From NCBI GenBank assembly GCA_945957365.1, contig CAMFKI010000002.1, positions 186,001 through 250,000 on the forward strand: 64,000 nucleotides of DNA. Direction: 5' to 3'. The notes below the pieces were generated by a model. The model did no database searches and was not told the DNA's origin. It saw only the letters and a program-made list of their open reading frames with translations. Shown here piece by piece: positions 31,984 to 39,733 of the stretch (its first letter is position 1; each line of letters begins with the position of its first letter). Made by a program: the position numbers and the translations under genes. Source of the DNA: an uncultured Alphaproteobacteria bacterium. GTDB taxonomy: Bacteria; Pseudomonadota; Alphaproteobacteria; Rhizobiales; Aestuariivirgaceae.

Positions 31984-32952
31984 TCAGGTCCTTTCGGGTG
32001 GCAGGCGGCCGTGATGCGCGAGGCTGGCGCAGGCCAGGGTGATGGCGTCGAAGCTGTCGCGCGCCGGCATGCTCATGGTCCGTGCACGGAGAAAGGCATG
32101 GACCAGAAGCGGCTCGCGCCGCACGTCGGCTTGAACGCCCGCCGCCCGCAGCCGGGCGGCGTAGTCGAAGCAGTCGTCATGCAGCGGGTCGAGTGCCGCC
32201 GCCACCAGGAAGGCCGGCGGCAAGTCGCGGTAGTCCGTCTCGCGCAGCGGCTCTGCATATTTCGAGGAGCCGCCGCGGTAGACGTCGCGGTAATACTGCA
32301 CGTCGGCGGTCGAGAGCCCCGGGGCATTGGCCTGCGACACATATGAGCCCTTGCGCATGTCGCCGCCGAGGCCGGGATAGATCAGCACCTGGCCCTTGAG
32401 GCGAGGGGCTTCTTCGTCGCGGGCCTTCAGCGCCAATGCGGCCGCCAGGTTGCCGCCCGCGCTGTCGCCGCCCACGATGATCTCGGCGTTGATGGAGGCG
32501 ACCGCCTTCAGCACCGCCCAGCAATCCTCGAAGCCGGCGGGGAAGGGATGCTCGGGGGCGAGGCGATAGTCGACCGCCACCACCTCGATCCGCGCGCCGG
32601 CGCAGAGTTCGGCGCAAACGTCGTCGTGGCTGTCGAGACCGCCCAGCACGAAGCCGCCGCCATGCAGATAGACGAGGAGCGGCGCATCAGCGACATCCTT
32701 CGGCCGGTAATGGCGGCAGGGCACGCCGGCATAGCGCAGGTCCTGCGCCGTCACGCTGTCGGGTCGCGGCTTCCGGAAATGCGCGCAGTAGCGGTCATAG
32801 AAGGCGCGCTGCTCGGCCATGGTGAAGCTGACCGCGTCGGGCGGATAGAAGCGCGCGCCGGCGATCAGGAAGTCGCGGATGCCCGGGTCTTCGAGGCCGG
32901 AATATTTTTGTTCGATCTCGTCCAAGATGTTTCGCCGTGTGACGCCCGGCAC
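31984..32952 (-). CDS. Alpha/beta hydrolase of the hormone-sensitive-lipase group
   Basis: The 322-residue esterase has the HSL oxyanion motif YLHGGGFVLGGLD near residue 90, the nucleophile in GGDSAGGNLAAAL near 158, and the acid Asp in AALDPLHDD. The His is in LLVHAFLRAR. The start is GTG at 32952 giving MPGVTRRN; no better in-frame ATG exists near it. It is first in a two-gene operon with the CocE-type gene and is divergent from the L,D-transpeptidase. A paralogue lies at 36280. Confidence 0.9.
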   Translation of the reverse strand: MPGVTRRNILDEIEQKYSGLEDPGIRDFLIAGARFYPPDAVSFTMAEQRAFYDRYCAHFRKPRPDSVTAQDLRYAGVPCRHYRPKDVADAPLLVYLHGGGFVLGGLDSHDDVCAELCAGARIEVVAVDYRLAPEHPFPAGFEDCWAVLKAVASINAEIIVGGDSAGGNLAAALALKARDEEAPRLKGQVLIYPGLGGDMRKGSYVSQANAPGLSTADVQYYRDVYRGGSSKYAEPLRETDYRDLPPAFLVAAALDPLHDDCFDYAARLRAAGVQADVRREPLLVHAFLRARTMSMPARDSFDAITLACASLAHHGRLPPERT

Positions 32953-33047
32953 AGAATCCGGCCGGCCCCGAGGTTACAAGCTCGGTCATCGAAAGCAAGA
33001 TGAACGCCGGAACCGATCGGCGGCACGCCAGACAGAGGGAAACGTCC

Positions 33048-33662
33048 ATGACCATGCTCGCCACCACGCTCATCACCGCCGCCTTCGGGTTGGGCCTTCT
33101 CGCTACCGCCGCCTGCGCCGGCCAGGTCGCCCCCAGCCAGCAGGACGGCCCCGCCCCGGGCGTCACCATCGTTCCGGCCTCGGCCAGCCCTGCGGCGGAC
33201 GCATCCGCCGATGACCAGGGCTTCAGGCGCGGCAAGCTGGTCGCCTTCGCCGCCCCCGCCGCCAGCCCCGGCGACATCGTCATCAACACCCATGAGAACC
33301 GGCTCTACTTCGTGCTGGGCGGCGGCCAGGCGGTGATGTACCGCGTCGCCACCGCCAAGAAGGGCTTCGAGTGGCAGGGCACCAACCAGGTGTCCTCTAA
33401 GGTCAAGTGGCCCGAGTGGCGCCCGCCGGTGGACATGCGCAAGCGCCGCCCGGAGCTGCCCGCCTACATGGCCGGCGGCCCGGAGAACCCGCTCGGCGCC
33501 CGCGCCATCTATCTCGGCTCCTCGCTCTACCGCATCCACGGCACCAACGAGCCCTCCTCCATCGGCAAGGCAGCGTCCTCGGGTTGCATTCGCATGCTCA
33601 ACGAGGACGTCACGGAACTCTATTCGCACGTCAAGATCGGCGCACGCGTGACGGTCCTCTGA
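33048..33662 (+). CDS. L,D-transpeptidase (YkuD domain)
   Basis: The 204-residue exported enzyme would form 3-3 peptidoglycan cross-links or attach proteins to peptidoglycan. A signal segment occupies residues 1-25 (LITAAFGLGLLATAACAGQ). A Pro/Ala-rich linker follows, and the YkuD domain runs from INTHENRLYFVLGGG near 80. The active site is HGTNEPSSIGKAASSGCIRM near 162, with the catalytic His, Ser-Gly-Cys and Arg all present. ATG 33048 has GAGGGA at the right distance. A lipobox is not convincing. A strong terminator closes the gene. Confidence 0.94.
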   Translation: MTMLATTLITAAFGLGLLATAACAGQVAPSQQDGPAPGVTIVPASASPAADASADDQGFRRGKLVAFAAPAASPGDIVINTHENRLYFVLGGGQAVMYRVATAKKGFEWQGTNQVSSKVKWPEWRPPVDMRKRRPELPAYMAGGPENPLGARAIYLGSSLYRIHGTNEPSSIGKAASSGCIRMLNEDVTELYSHVKIGARVTVL

Positions 33663-33683
33663 CCGGTCTGAAATGGCCCATGA

Positions 33684-33714
33684 ACGGGGTCCGCCATGCG
33701 GACCCCGTTTTCTT
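33684..33714 (+). terminator. Rho-independent terminator of the L,D-transpeptidase gene
   Basis: CGGGGTCCGC (33685-33694) and GCGGACCCCG (33698-33707) form a 10-bp stem with a 3-base loop, followed by TTTTCTT. Confidence 0.92.
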
Positions 33715-33803
33715 GCGCGCTGTGATTTGCGTCACGGAATGCCCTGGCCGGAAGGGATAGGTCCCGGCGCGACAGCTGACCCCAACCTCAAAGGAACGAC
33801 GCC

Positions 33804-34715
33804 ATGACGACCGCCCCCGTCATCGCGTGGCCGCAGAAGGCCCGCGAAATGCACAACCATCACATGGACTCGACCGTGTGGAACAGTTTCGATTTCCGCG
33901 GCGACGACGTGATCGTCGCCACCTGGGCCAAGTCCGGCACCACCTGGACCCAGCAGATCGTGGCCCAGCTCATCCACCATGGCGCCGAGGACATCAACGT
34001 GCCGATGCTCTCGCCCTGGCTCGACCTGCGCATCATGCCGAAGGAGGCGATCGAGGCGGTGAAGCAGCAGCCGCACCGCCGCGCCGTGAAGACCCATCTT
34101 CCCGCCGACGCCATGGTGATCTCGCCCAAGGCCAAATATCTCTACATCGGCCGCGACGGGCGCGATGCGGCGTGGAGCGCCTACAATCACCTCGCCAATT
34201 TCAGGCCCGAGGTGTTCGACATGTTCAACAACACGCCGGGCCGCGTCGGCCCGCAGCTGAAGCCGCCCTCGGAATCGGTGCACGAATTCTATCGCGAATG
34301 GTTCGCCTGGGACGGCTATCCGCTGTGGCCGTTCTGGGAGAATGTGCGCAGCTGGTGGAACCTGCGCCACCTGCCCAACGTGATGCTCATCCATTTCAAT
34401 GACATGAAGCGCGACCTCGGTGGCTCGGTGCGCCGGATCGCCGGCTTCCTCGGCATCACGCTCGACGAGGCCACGATGGCAAGGGTCGTCGAACATTCGA
34501 GCTTCGACTGGATGAAGCAGCACGCCCACCTCGCGGCCCCCATGGGCGGTGCGATCTGGGAGGGAGGAGCCGGCACCTTCATCAATAAGGGCACCAACGG
34601 GCGCTGGCAGGGCACGCTTACGGCAGACGAGATCGCCGCCTATGACGCGCGCGCGAAAGAGGAGCTCGGGCCCGACTGCGCGGCGTGGCTGGAACGCGGC
34701 ACCGCCACCAACTAG
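33804..34715 (+). CDS. PAPS-dependent sulfotransferase
   Basis: The 303-residue cytosolic sulfotransferase transfers sulfate from 3'-phosphoadenylyl sulfate to an alcohol or amine. The 5'-phosphosulfate loop is TWAKSGTTWTQQIV near residue 40. The 3'-phosphate site is YIGRDGRDAAWSAYNH near 114. The C-terminal adenine/phosphate contact is in FINKGTNGRW near 263. The catalytic His is likely in KTHLPADAM. It is preceded by AAAGGA and no neighbour forms an operon with it, so the acceptor is unknown. Confidence 0.9.
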   Translation: MTTAPVIAWPQKAREMHNHHMDSTVWNSFDFRGDDVIVATWAKSGTTWTQQIVAQLIHHGAEDINVPMLSPWLDLRIMPKEAIEAVKQQPHRRAVKTHLPADAMVISPKAKYLYIGRDGRDAAWSAYNHLANFRPEVFDMFNNTPGRVGPQLKPPSESVHEFYREWFAWDGYPLWPFWENVRSWWNLRHLPNVMLIHFNDMKRDLGGSVRRIAGFLGITLDEATMARVVEHSSFDWMKQHAHLAAPMGGAIWEGGAGTFINKGTNGRWQGTLTADEIAAYDARAKEELGPDCAAWLERGTATN

Positions 34716-34729
34716 GTCCCGACGGGACA

Positions 34730-34758
34730 GGCGTCCGGGGCGAAAACCCCCGGACGCC
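34730..34758. terminator. Hairpin between convergent genes
   Basis: GGCGTCCGGGG (34730-34740) and CCCCGGACGCC (34748-34758) form an 11-bp stem around a CGAAAAC loop. It lies between the convergent sulfotransferase and YxFxxD-protein genes. Neither strand has a clear T-run, so it may stop transcription only partly. Confidence 0.55.
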
Positions 34759-34764
34759 GCACTG

Positions 34765-35118
34765 TCATTCCTTCACGACGTGCCAGACGCCCTTCATGCC
34801 GTTGCCCATGGCCTCGCCGGCCTTCATGTCCTTGGCGAAGAAGTACAGCGGCTTGCCGTCATAGGCCCACTGCTCCGCGCCGTCCTTGCGCTTGACCATG
34901 GTCCAGCCCTCGCCCATCGGCTTCTCGCCCTTCTTGGCGAGATAGGGCGGCCACATGGTTGCGCAGGCGCCATAGCAGGTCGACATGCCCTTGGTGTCCT
35001 TGTCGAAGGTGTAGAGCGTCATACCCTTGGCGTCGGCGAGCATCCCGGCGGCGAAGCCGGCGGAGGTGAGGAATACCGCGGAGGCGGCGAGCGAGAACGA
35101 GAGCAGTACGGGTTTCAT
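34765..35118 (-). CDS. Secreted YxFxxD-motif protein (COG4315 type)
   Basis: The 117-residue exported protein has a signal peptide (MKPVLLSFSLAASAVFLTSA, cleavage near GFA-AG). It carries two copies of the family motif, TLYTFDKDTKGMSTCYGACA near residue 34 and PLYFFAKDMKAGEA near 90. Between them lies the conserved MWPPYLAKKGEKPMG. The two Cys of CYGAC are usual. Family members are small periplasmic or surface proteins of unknown function. It is monocistronic. Confidence 0.9.
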   Translation of the reverse strand: MKPVLLSFSLAASAVFLTSAGFAAGMLADAKGMTLYTFDKDTKGMSTCYGACATMWPPYLAKKGEKPMGEGWTMVKRKDGAEQWAYDGKPLYFFAKDMKAGEAMGNGMKGVWHVVKE

Positions 35119-35344
35119 GGCTTTGGTCCTTCCATGGGGGCGGGAAGCCCTGCCGGAGGGCGGCCGTGGGAGCGGGCCGACCTGCAGGCTTCGCAGGGAG
35201 GTTACGCCGGGCGACGGGGTCTATTCCCCCGGCGTCAGGCGTTATTTGGCCCCCCTGCCGCGCCCGGTGGCCCTGCGCCCGGCGCGATTCACTTCCGCCG
35301 CGCGCCGCCCTATCATGGCGGCACCAGTCCAAGGGGAGCCATCG

Positions 35345-36292
35345 ATGAGCCAGTACAACCAGCCGCTCGGCGGCAACGACATGCCGCGCTTTGCCGGGCC
35401 CGCCACCATGATGCGCCTGCCGACGCAGGCCACCGCCAAGGGCCTCGACGTGTGCTTCGTCGGCGTGCCGATCGACATCGGCTCGTCCAACCGCTCGGGC
35501 ACGCGCCACGGGCCGCGCCAGATCCGTGCCGAGTCCTGCATGATCCGCCCCTACAACATGGCGACCAGGGCCAAGCCCTTCGAATCCTTCCAGGTCGCCG
35601 ACATCGGCGACGTCGCCATCAACACCTTCGACCTGAAGAAGACCGTGGGCATCATCGAGAAAGCCTATGACGCGATCCTCGCCGAGAACTGCAAGCCCCT
35701 CACACTGGGCGGCGATCACACGCTGACGCTCCCCATCCTGCGTGCCATGAAGAAGAGGCACGGTCCGGTGGCGCTGATCCATGTCGACGCCCATGCCGAC
35801 ATCAACGACGAGATGTTCGGCGAGAAGATCGCCCACGGCACGCCGTTCCGTCGCGCCGTGGAGGAGGGGCTGCTGGCTTGCGACAAGAGCTTCCAGATCG
35901 GCTTGCGTGGCTCGGGCTATTCGCCCGACGACTTCGACTGGACGCGGAACCAGGGCTTCACCGTGGTGACGGCCGAGGAGTGCTGGTACAAGTCACTGGC
36001 GCCCCTGATGGAGCAGGTGCGGGCGAAGATCGGCAACCAGCCGGTCTACCTCACCTATGACATCGACAGCCTCGACCCCGCCTTCGCGCCCGGCACCGGC
36101 ACGGTCGAGGTGGGTGGCCTCTCCACCTGGCAGGCGCTCGAGATCATCCGCGGCTGCCGCGGCCTGAACCTCGTGGGCGGCGATCTCGTCGAGGTGTCCC
36201 CGCCGCTGGATCCCGTCGGAAACACAGCCCTCATCGGCGCCAATTTCCTCTACGAAATGCTCTGCGTACTGCCCGGCTGTCAGTACGGCTGA
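35345..36292 (+). CDS. speB: Ureohydrolase, agmatinase/guanidino-acid hydrolase type
   Basis: The 315-residue manganese ureohydrolase cleaves urea from agmatine or a guanidino acid. Metal-binding blocks are TLGGDHTLTLP near residue 119, HVDAHADIND near 142 and TYDIDSLDPAFAPGTGTVEV near 238, with the family's GRPRQIR-like entry seen as GTRHGPRQIRAES. A roughly 40-residue N-terminal extension and RSGTRHGP are shared by agmatinases and by guanidinobutyrase or guanidinopropionase enzymes. The symbol is therefore tentative. The ATG at 35345 follows AAGGGGAG. The 3' end overlaps the convergent hydrolase gene by 13 bases. Confidence 0.85.
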   Translation: MSQYNQPLGGNDMPRFAGPATMMRLPTQATAKGLDVCFVGVPIDIGSSNRSGTRHGPRQIRAESCMIRPYNMATRAKPFESFQVADIGDVAINTFDLKKTVGIIEKAYDAILAENCKPLTLGGDHTLTLPILRAMKKRHGPVALIHVDAHADINDEMFGEKIAHGTPFRRAVEEGLLACDKSFQIGLRGSGYSPDDFDWTRNQGFTVVTAEECWYKSLAPLMEQVRAKIGNQPVYLTYDIDSLDPAFAPGTGTVEVGGLSTWQALEIIRGCRGLNLVGGDLVEVSPPLDPVGNTALIGANFLYEMLCVLPGCQYG

Positions 36293-37236
36293 AGCGCCCC
36301 CTCGTGCGCGAGGTGGCGCACCGCGTCCACGATGGCCCGGAAGCCGGCCATGGCCGCCCGGCTGTGATGGCGTGAGCGCCAGTAGGAATGCGCCAGCGCC
36401 GGTTCCTCGCGCAGCGCCACGGGAACGCCGGCAGCCTCGAGCTTTTGGGCGAAGATCACGCCGTCGTCGTGCAGCGGGTCATGCGCGGCCACGGTGATGA
36501 AGGCGGGCGGCAGGCCGGTGACGTCCTGCGCCACGTTGGGAACGCCCAGCGGATCGCTCCAGCCGGGCGATCCCGGGGGGCCGAGCAGGGCCTCGAGGCA
36601 GTCGATCATCTCATCCCGGCTCAGCGCCGGCGACGTGGCGTGTTCACGGTAGGAGGCGGTTTCGGTGTCGCCGCCGAGGGCGGGGTTGATCAGCACAAGG
36701 CCGCGCAGGCGCGGGCCGCCGGCATATTTGATCGCCAGCGCGAGGCCGGCCGCGACCTGTCCGCCGGCACTGTCACCGGCGGCGATGACGTGGGTGGGGT
36801 CGATGCCGATGGCGCGGCCCGCGCTCTTCATCCAGTCGAGCACCATCAGCGCGTCCTCGACCTGCGCGGGGTTGCGGTGCTCGGGCGCCAGGCGATAGTC
36901 GAAGCCCACGACCACCACGCCGGCTTCGTCCGCGAGCTCGGCGCAAAGGTCATCGTGGGTTTCGCAGCTTCCCATGGTCCAGCCGCCGCCATGGGCGTAG
37001 AGCACGCCGGGCTTCGGCTCCTCGCCGGGCGGCCGGTAGACGCGGAGATGGAGCCCGGCGACAACCATGTCCTCCACCATGATGCGGTCGGGGCGGCGGG
37101 CGCGCGTGCGCTTGCAATGCTCTTCCCAGGTCTGGCGCTGGCGGGCCAGCGGCCAGTCGGGGTCCCACGGACCGGCGCTGCGCGCCTCCGCCTCGAGGTG
37201 GAGGCGGGTCTCGGCGTCGAAGGGCTGGCTCGTCAT
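36280..37236 (-). CDS. Alpha/beta hydrolase of the hormone-sensitive-lipase group
   Basis: The 318-residue esterase has YAHGGGWTMGSCETHDD near residue 78, VGFDYRLAPEHRNPAQ near 110, the nucleophile in AAGDSAGGQVAAGLA near 155, and the acid in VAAHDPLHDDG. The His is in PALAHSYWRSRHH. It is a paralogue of the enzyme at 31984 and shares the layout of its motifs. It overlaps the end of the ureohydrolase gene on the other strand and is divergent from phoR. The substrate is unknown. Confidence 0.9.
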   Translation of the reverse strand: MTSQPFDAETRLHLEAEARSAGPWDPDWPLARQRQTWEEHCKRTRARRPDRIMVEDMVVAGLHLRVYRPPGEEPKPGVLYAHGGGWTMGSCETHDDLCAELADEAGVVVVGFDYRLAPEHRNPAQVEDALMVLDWMKSAGRAIGIDPTHVIAAGDSAGGQVAAGLALAIKYAGGPRLRGLVLINPALGGDTETASYREHATSPALSRDEMIDCLEALLGPPGSPGWSDPLGVPNVAQDVTGLPPAFITVAAHDPLHDDGVIFAQKLEAAGVPVALREEPALAHSYWRSRHHSRAAMAGFRAIVDAVRHLAHEGALQPY

Positions 37237-37289
37237 GGTGCTAGGCTCCCGTCCGTCAATCTGTCATATGAGGCTGCAATTCTGCGCCA

Positions 37290-38357
37290 ATGCAGCTGCT
37301 TCGTCCAATCATCCGGTCCATCCGGCCCAAGGGTCCGAACTTGAACAGCGCCGTTCCGCAGCCTGCCGACCTCATCCACGCTCTGCCCGACCCCGCGCTG
37401 GTGGTGGATGCGCAGGGCATCGTGTCGCTTGCCAACGAGCAGGCCGCCGAGATGCTGGAGTCCGATCCCGTCGGCCGCCATCTCTCGGCCTCGCTGCGCG
37501 TACCCGCGGTGCTCGAGGCGATGAAGGAGGCGACCGCGGGCGAAGGCGGCGCCAGCGTCGATTATGACGTGCGGGTGCCGGTGCCGCGCAGCTTCCGTGC
37601 CCACGTGTCCTGCCTCGGCCCCGGCAAGGGTGCGCTCATCGTGCTGCGCGACCTGACGCGCGAACAGCAGATCGAGCGCATGCGTGCCGACTTCGTGGCC
37701 AATGCCAGCCACGAGCTGCGCACCCCGCTCGCCGCACTCTCGGGCTTTCTCGAAACCATCCAGGGGGCGGCGAAGGCGGACCAGAAGGCGCAGGAGCGCT
37801 TCCTCGGCCTGATGAAAAGCCAGGCCGAGCGCATGCGCCGGCTGATCGACGACCTGCTGTCGCTGTCGCGCATCGAGATGAACGAGCATGTGCGGCCCTC
37901 GGGCGAGGTCGACCTCACCCAGGTCGCCGCGCATGTGCGCGACGTGCTGTCGGGCATGGCGCGGGATTTCGGCTGCGAGCTGAAGCTCGACGGCGACGGC
38001 CCCTTGACCGTCGCCGGGAGCCGCGACGAACTCGTCCAGGTGCTCCAGAACCTCGCCGAGAACGCGCTCAAATACGGCAGCTCCGGCAAGCTGGTCGAGA
38101 TCATCGTCCGGCGCAGCGGCGACTGGGCGGAAGTGAGCGTCCGTGACCACGGGCCCGGCATCGCCGAGCAGCACATCCCGCGCCTCACCGAGCGCTTCTA
38201 CCGCGTCAACGTCCAGGACAGCCGGTCGCGCGGCGGCACCGGGCTGGGGCTCGCCATCGTCAAGCACATCGTCAACCGCCACCGCGGCCGCCTGGTCATC
38301 ACCTCGGAACTCGGCAAGGGCAGCACCTTCACCATGAAGCTGCCGGTCAAGGGCTAG
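37290..38357 (+). CDS. phoR: Phosphate-regulon histidine kinase PhoR, lacking membrane segments
   Basis: This 355-residue kinase stands upstream of pstS and is the likely partner of PhoB. A PAS domain (about residues 25-115; ALPDPALVVDAQGIVSLAN) precedes the phosphoacceptor block FVANASHELRTPLAALSGF near 132. The ATPase domain follows, with NLAENALKYG, RDHGPGIAEQHIP, and GGTGLGLAIVKHIV. The LRTPL box and EIRFYRV-type FYRVNVQDSRSRGGTG loop are PhoR-like. The N-terminus before the PAS is only some 25 polar residues and has no hydrophobic segment. The usual two membrane helices are thus absent, unless an upstream start in another frame was lost. A CTGTCATA Pho half-site lies at 37261-37268. Confidence 0.9.
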   Translation: MQLLRPIIRSIRPKGPNLNSAVPQPADLIHALPDPALVVDAQGIVSLANEQAAEMLESDPVGRHLSASLRVPAVLEAMKEATAGEGGASVDYDVRVPVPRSFRAHVSCLGPGKGALIVLRDLTREQQIERMRADFVANASHELRTPLAALSGFLETIQGAAKADQKAQERFLGLMKSQAERMRRLIDDLLSLSRIEMNEHVRPSGEVDLTQVAAHVRDVLSGMARDFGCELKLDGDGPLTVAGSRDELVQVLQNLAENALKYGSSGKLVEIIVRRSGDWAEVSVRDHGPGIAEQHIPRLTERFYRVNVQDSRSRGGTGLGLAIVKHIVNRHRGRLVITSELGKGSTFTMKLPVKG

Positions 38358-38522
38358 GCGCGACGCCCCGCGAAGGCGGGCAGGCAGAGACGATGTGAAG
38401 ACATTGTGAAGGAGCGGCAACGCCGTTCCGGAGCCTTCCGGCGTTTCGCCCTCCGACCTTCGCCGATTCCCGGCAGTCTGCCGGCATTCGCATTTAAATT
38501 ATGCGATTTCAAATATTTATGA

Positions 38523-38550
38523 TGTCATAATAGTGTAACCTCCACGTCAC
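38523..38550 (+). promoter_or_regulatory. Pho box (three PhoB half-sites) before pstS
   Basis: TGTCAT (38523), TGTAAC (38534) and CGTCAC (38545) recur at exact 11-base steps, the spacing of PhoB-bound direct repeats (consensus CTGTCATA). They lie in an AT-rich stretch 56-83 bases ahead of the pstS start. Confidence 0.85.
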
Positions 38551-38605
38551 ATAAGCGTTTTGTGGCGTCCCTAGCTTCCGCCTGCCTTCAGACAGGAGAG
38601 ACAAA

Positions 38606-39646
38606 ATGAAACGCATCCTCTTGACCGCCAGCCTCGTGGCGCTCACCGCCGTGCCGGCGCTTGCCGCACGCGACCAGATTCGCATCGTCGGTTCCTCGAC
38701 GGTCTATCCCTTCACCACCGCGGTCGCCGAGCAGTTCGGCAAGTCGACCGGCATGAAGACCCCGGTCGTCGAGTCGACCGGCACCGGCGGCGGCATGAAG
38801 CTGTTCTGCGCCGGCGCCGGCGAGGACAGCCCCGACTTCACCAACGCCTCGCGCCACATCAAGAAGTCCGAGTTCGATGACTGCGTGAAGAACGGCGTCA
38901 CCGACATCGTCGAGCTCGAGATCGGCTTCGACGGCCTCTCGGTCGCCCAGTCGAAGGCCGCGCCCGACTTGAACCTGACCAAGGAACAGCTGTTCCTGGC
39001 GCTCGCCAAGAACATCCCCGACAAGGACGGCAAGCTGATCCCCAACCCGAACAAGACCTGGAAGGACATCGATCCGTCACTTCCCGACGTGAAGATCGAA
39101 GTGCTGGGCCCGCCGCCCACCTCCGGCACGCGTGACAGCTTCGCCGAACTCGTCATGGAAGTCGGCGCCGAGAAGCTTCCCGGCATGGCCGACCTCAAGA
39201 AGAACGACTCCAAGGCCTTCGATGCCGTGTGGAAGACGATGCGTGAAGACGGCGGCTACGTCGAAGCCGGCGAGAACGACAACCTCATCGTCCAGAAGCT
39301 GCAGGCCAACCCGAACGCGCTCGGCATCTTCGGCTATTCCTTCCTCGAGCAGAACGCCAACGTCATCAAGGACGTCGCGATCGAGGGCGTGCGCGCCAAC
39401 TACGACACGATCTCGACCGGCAAGTACCAGGTGTCGCGTCCGCTCTTCATCTACGTGAAGAAGCAGCACGTGGGCCAGGTGCCCGGAATGGCCGAATTCA
39501 TCGCCGAATACGTCTCCGACAAGGCGCTCGGCGAAGACGGCTACCTCGCCGACAAGGGCCTCGTCACGCTTCCGGGCGCCGATGCCGACAAGACCCGTGC
39601 AGTTGCCAAGGACCTCACCGTCCTCAAGGCTGAAGACGTCAAGTAA
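38606..39646 (+). CDS. pstS: Phosphate ABC transporter substrate-binding protein PstS
   Basis: The 346-residue periplasmic phosphate-binding protein has a signal peptide (MKRILLTASLVALTAVPALA). IVGSSTVYPFTTAVAEQFG near residue 27 holds phosphate contacts, followed by STGTGGGMKLFCAG and PPPTSGTRDSFAEL (Ser-Gly-Thr-Arg) near 170. This is the alphaproteobacterial high-affinity type with KADKGL-like C-terminus (LADKGLVTLPGAD). AGGAG lies just upstream of the ATG. A Pho box lies in front, and a hairpin after the gene separates it from pstC. Confidence 0.97.
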   Translation: MKRILLTASLVALTAVPALAARDQIRIVGSSTVYPFTTAVAEQFGKSTGMKTPVVESTGTGGGMKLFCAGAGEDSPDFTNASRHIKKSEFDDCVKNGVTDIVELEIGFDGLSVAQSKAAPDLNLTKEQLFLALAKNIPDKDGKLIPNPNKTWKDIDPSLPDVKIEVLGPPPTSGTRDSFAELVMEVGAEKLPGMADLKKNDSKAFDAVWKTMREDGGYVEAGENDNLIVQKLQANPNALGIFGYSFLEQNANVIKDVAIEGVRANYDTISTGKYQVSRPLFIYVKKQHVGQVPGMAEFIAEYVSDKALGEDGYLADKGLVTLPGADADKTRAVAKDLTVLKAEDVK

Positions 39647-39664
39647 CTGCATGACGTGAGGATC

Positions 39665-39708
39665 AGGGGGACCGCGGATGAACCGGCCCCCTGGTTCTGT
39701 TTCTTTCC
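39665..39708 (+). terminator. Attenuating hairpin between pstS and pstC
   Basis: AGGGGG-a-CCG (39665-39674) pairs with CGG-CCCCCT (39684-39692) and is followed by the T-rich GGTTCTGTTTCTTT. Partial termination here would make PstS more abundant than the membrane parts. Confidence 0.65.
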
Positions 39709-39733
39709 CTGAAGTGAGCCGGAGCGCACCGAC

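Noticed and set aside
30505..32346. 613-codon plus-strand frame opposite the CocE-type gene
   Set aside because: It is a shadow of a well-supported hydrolase gene with no recognisable motifs.
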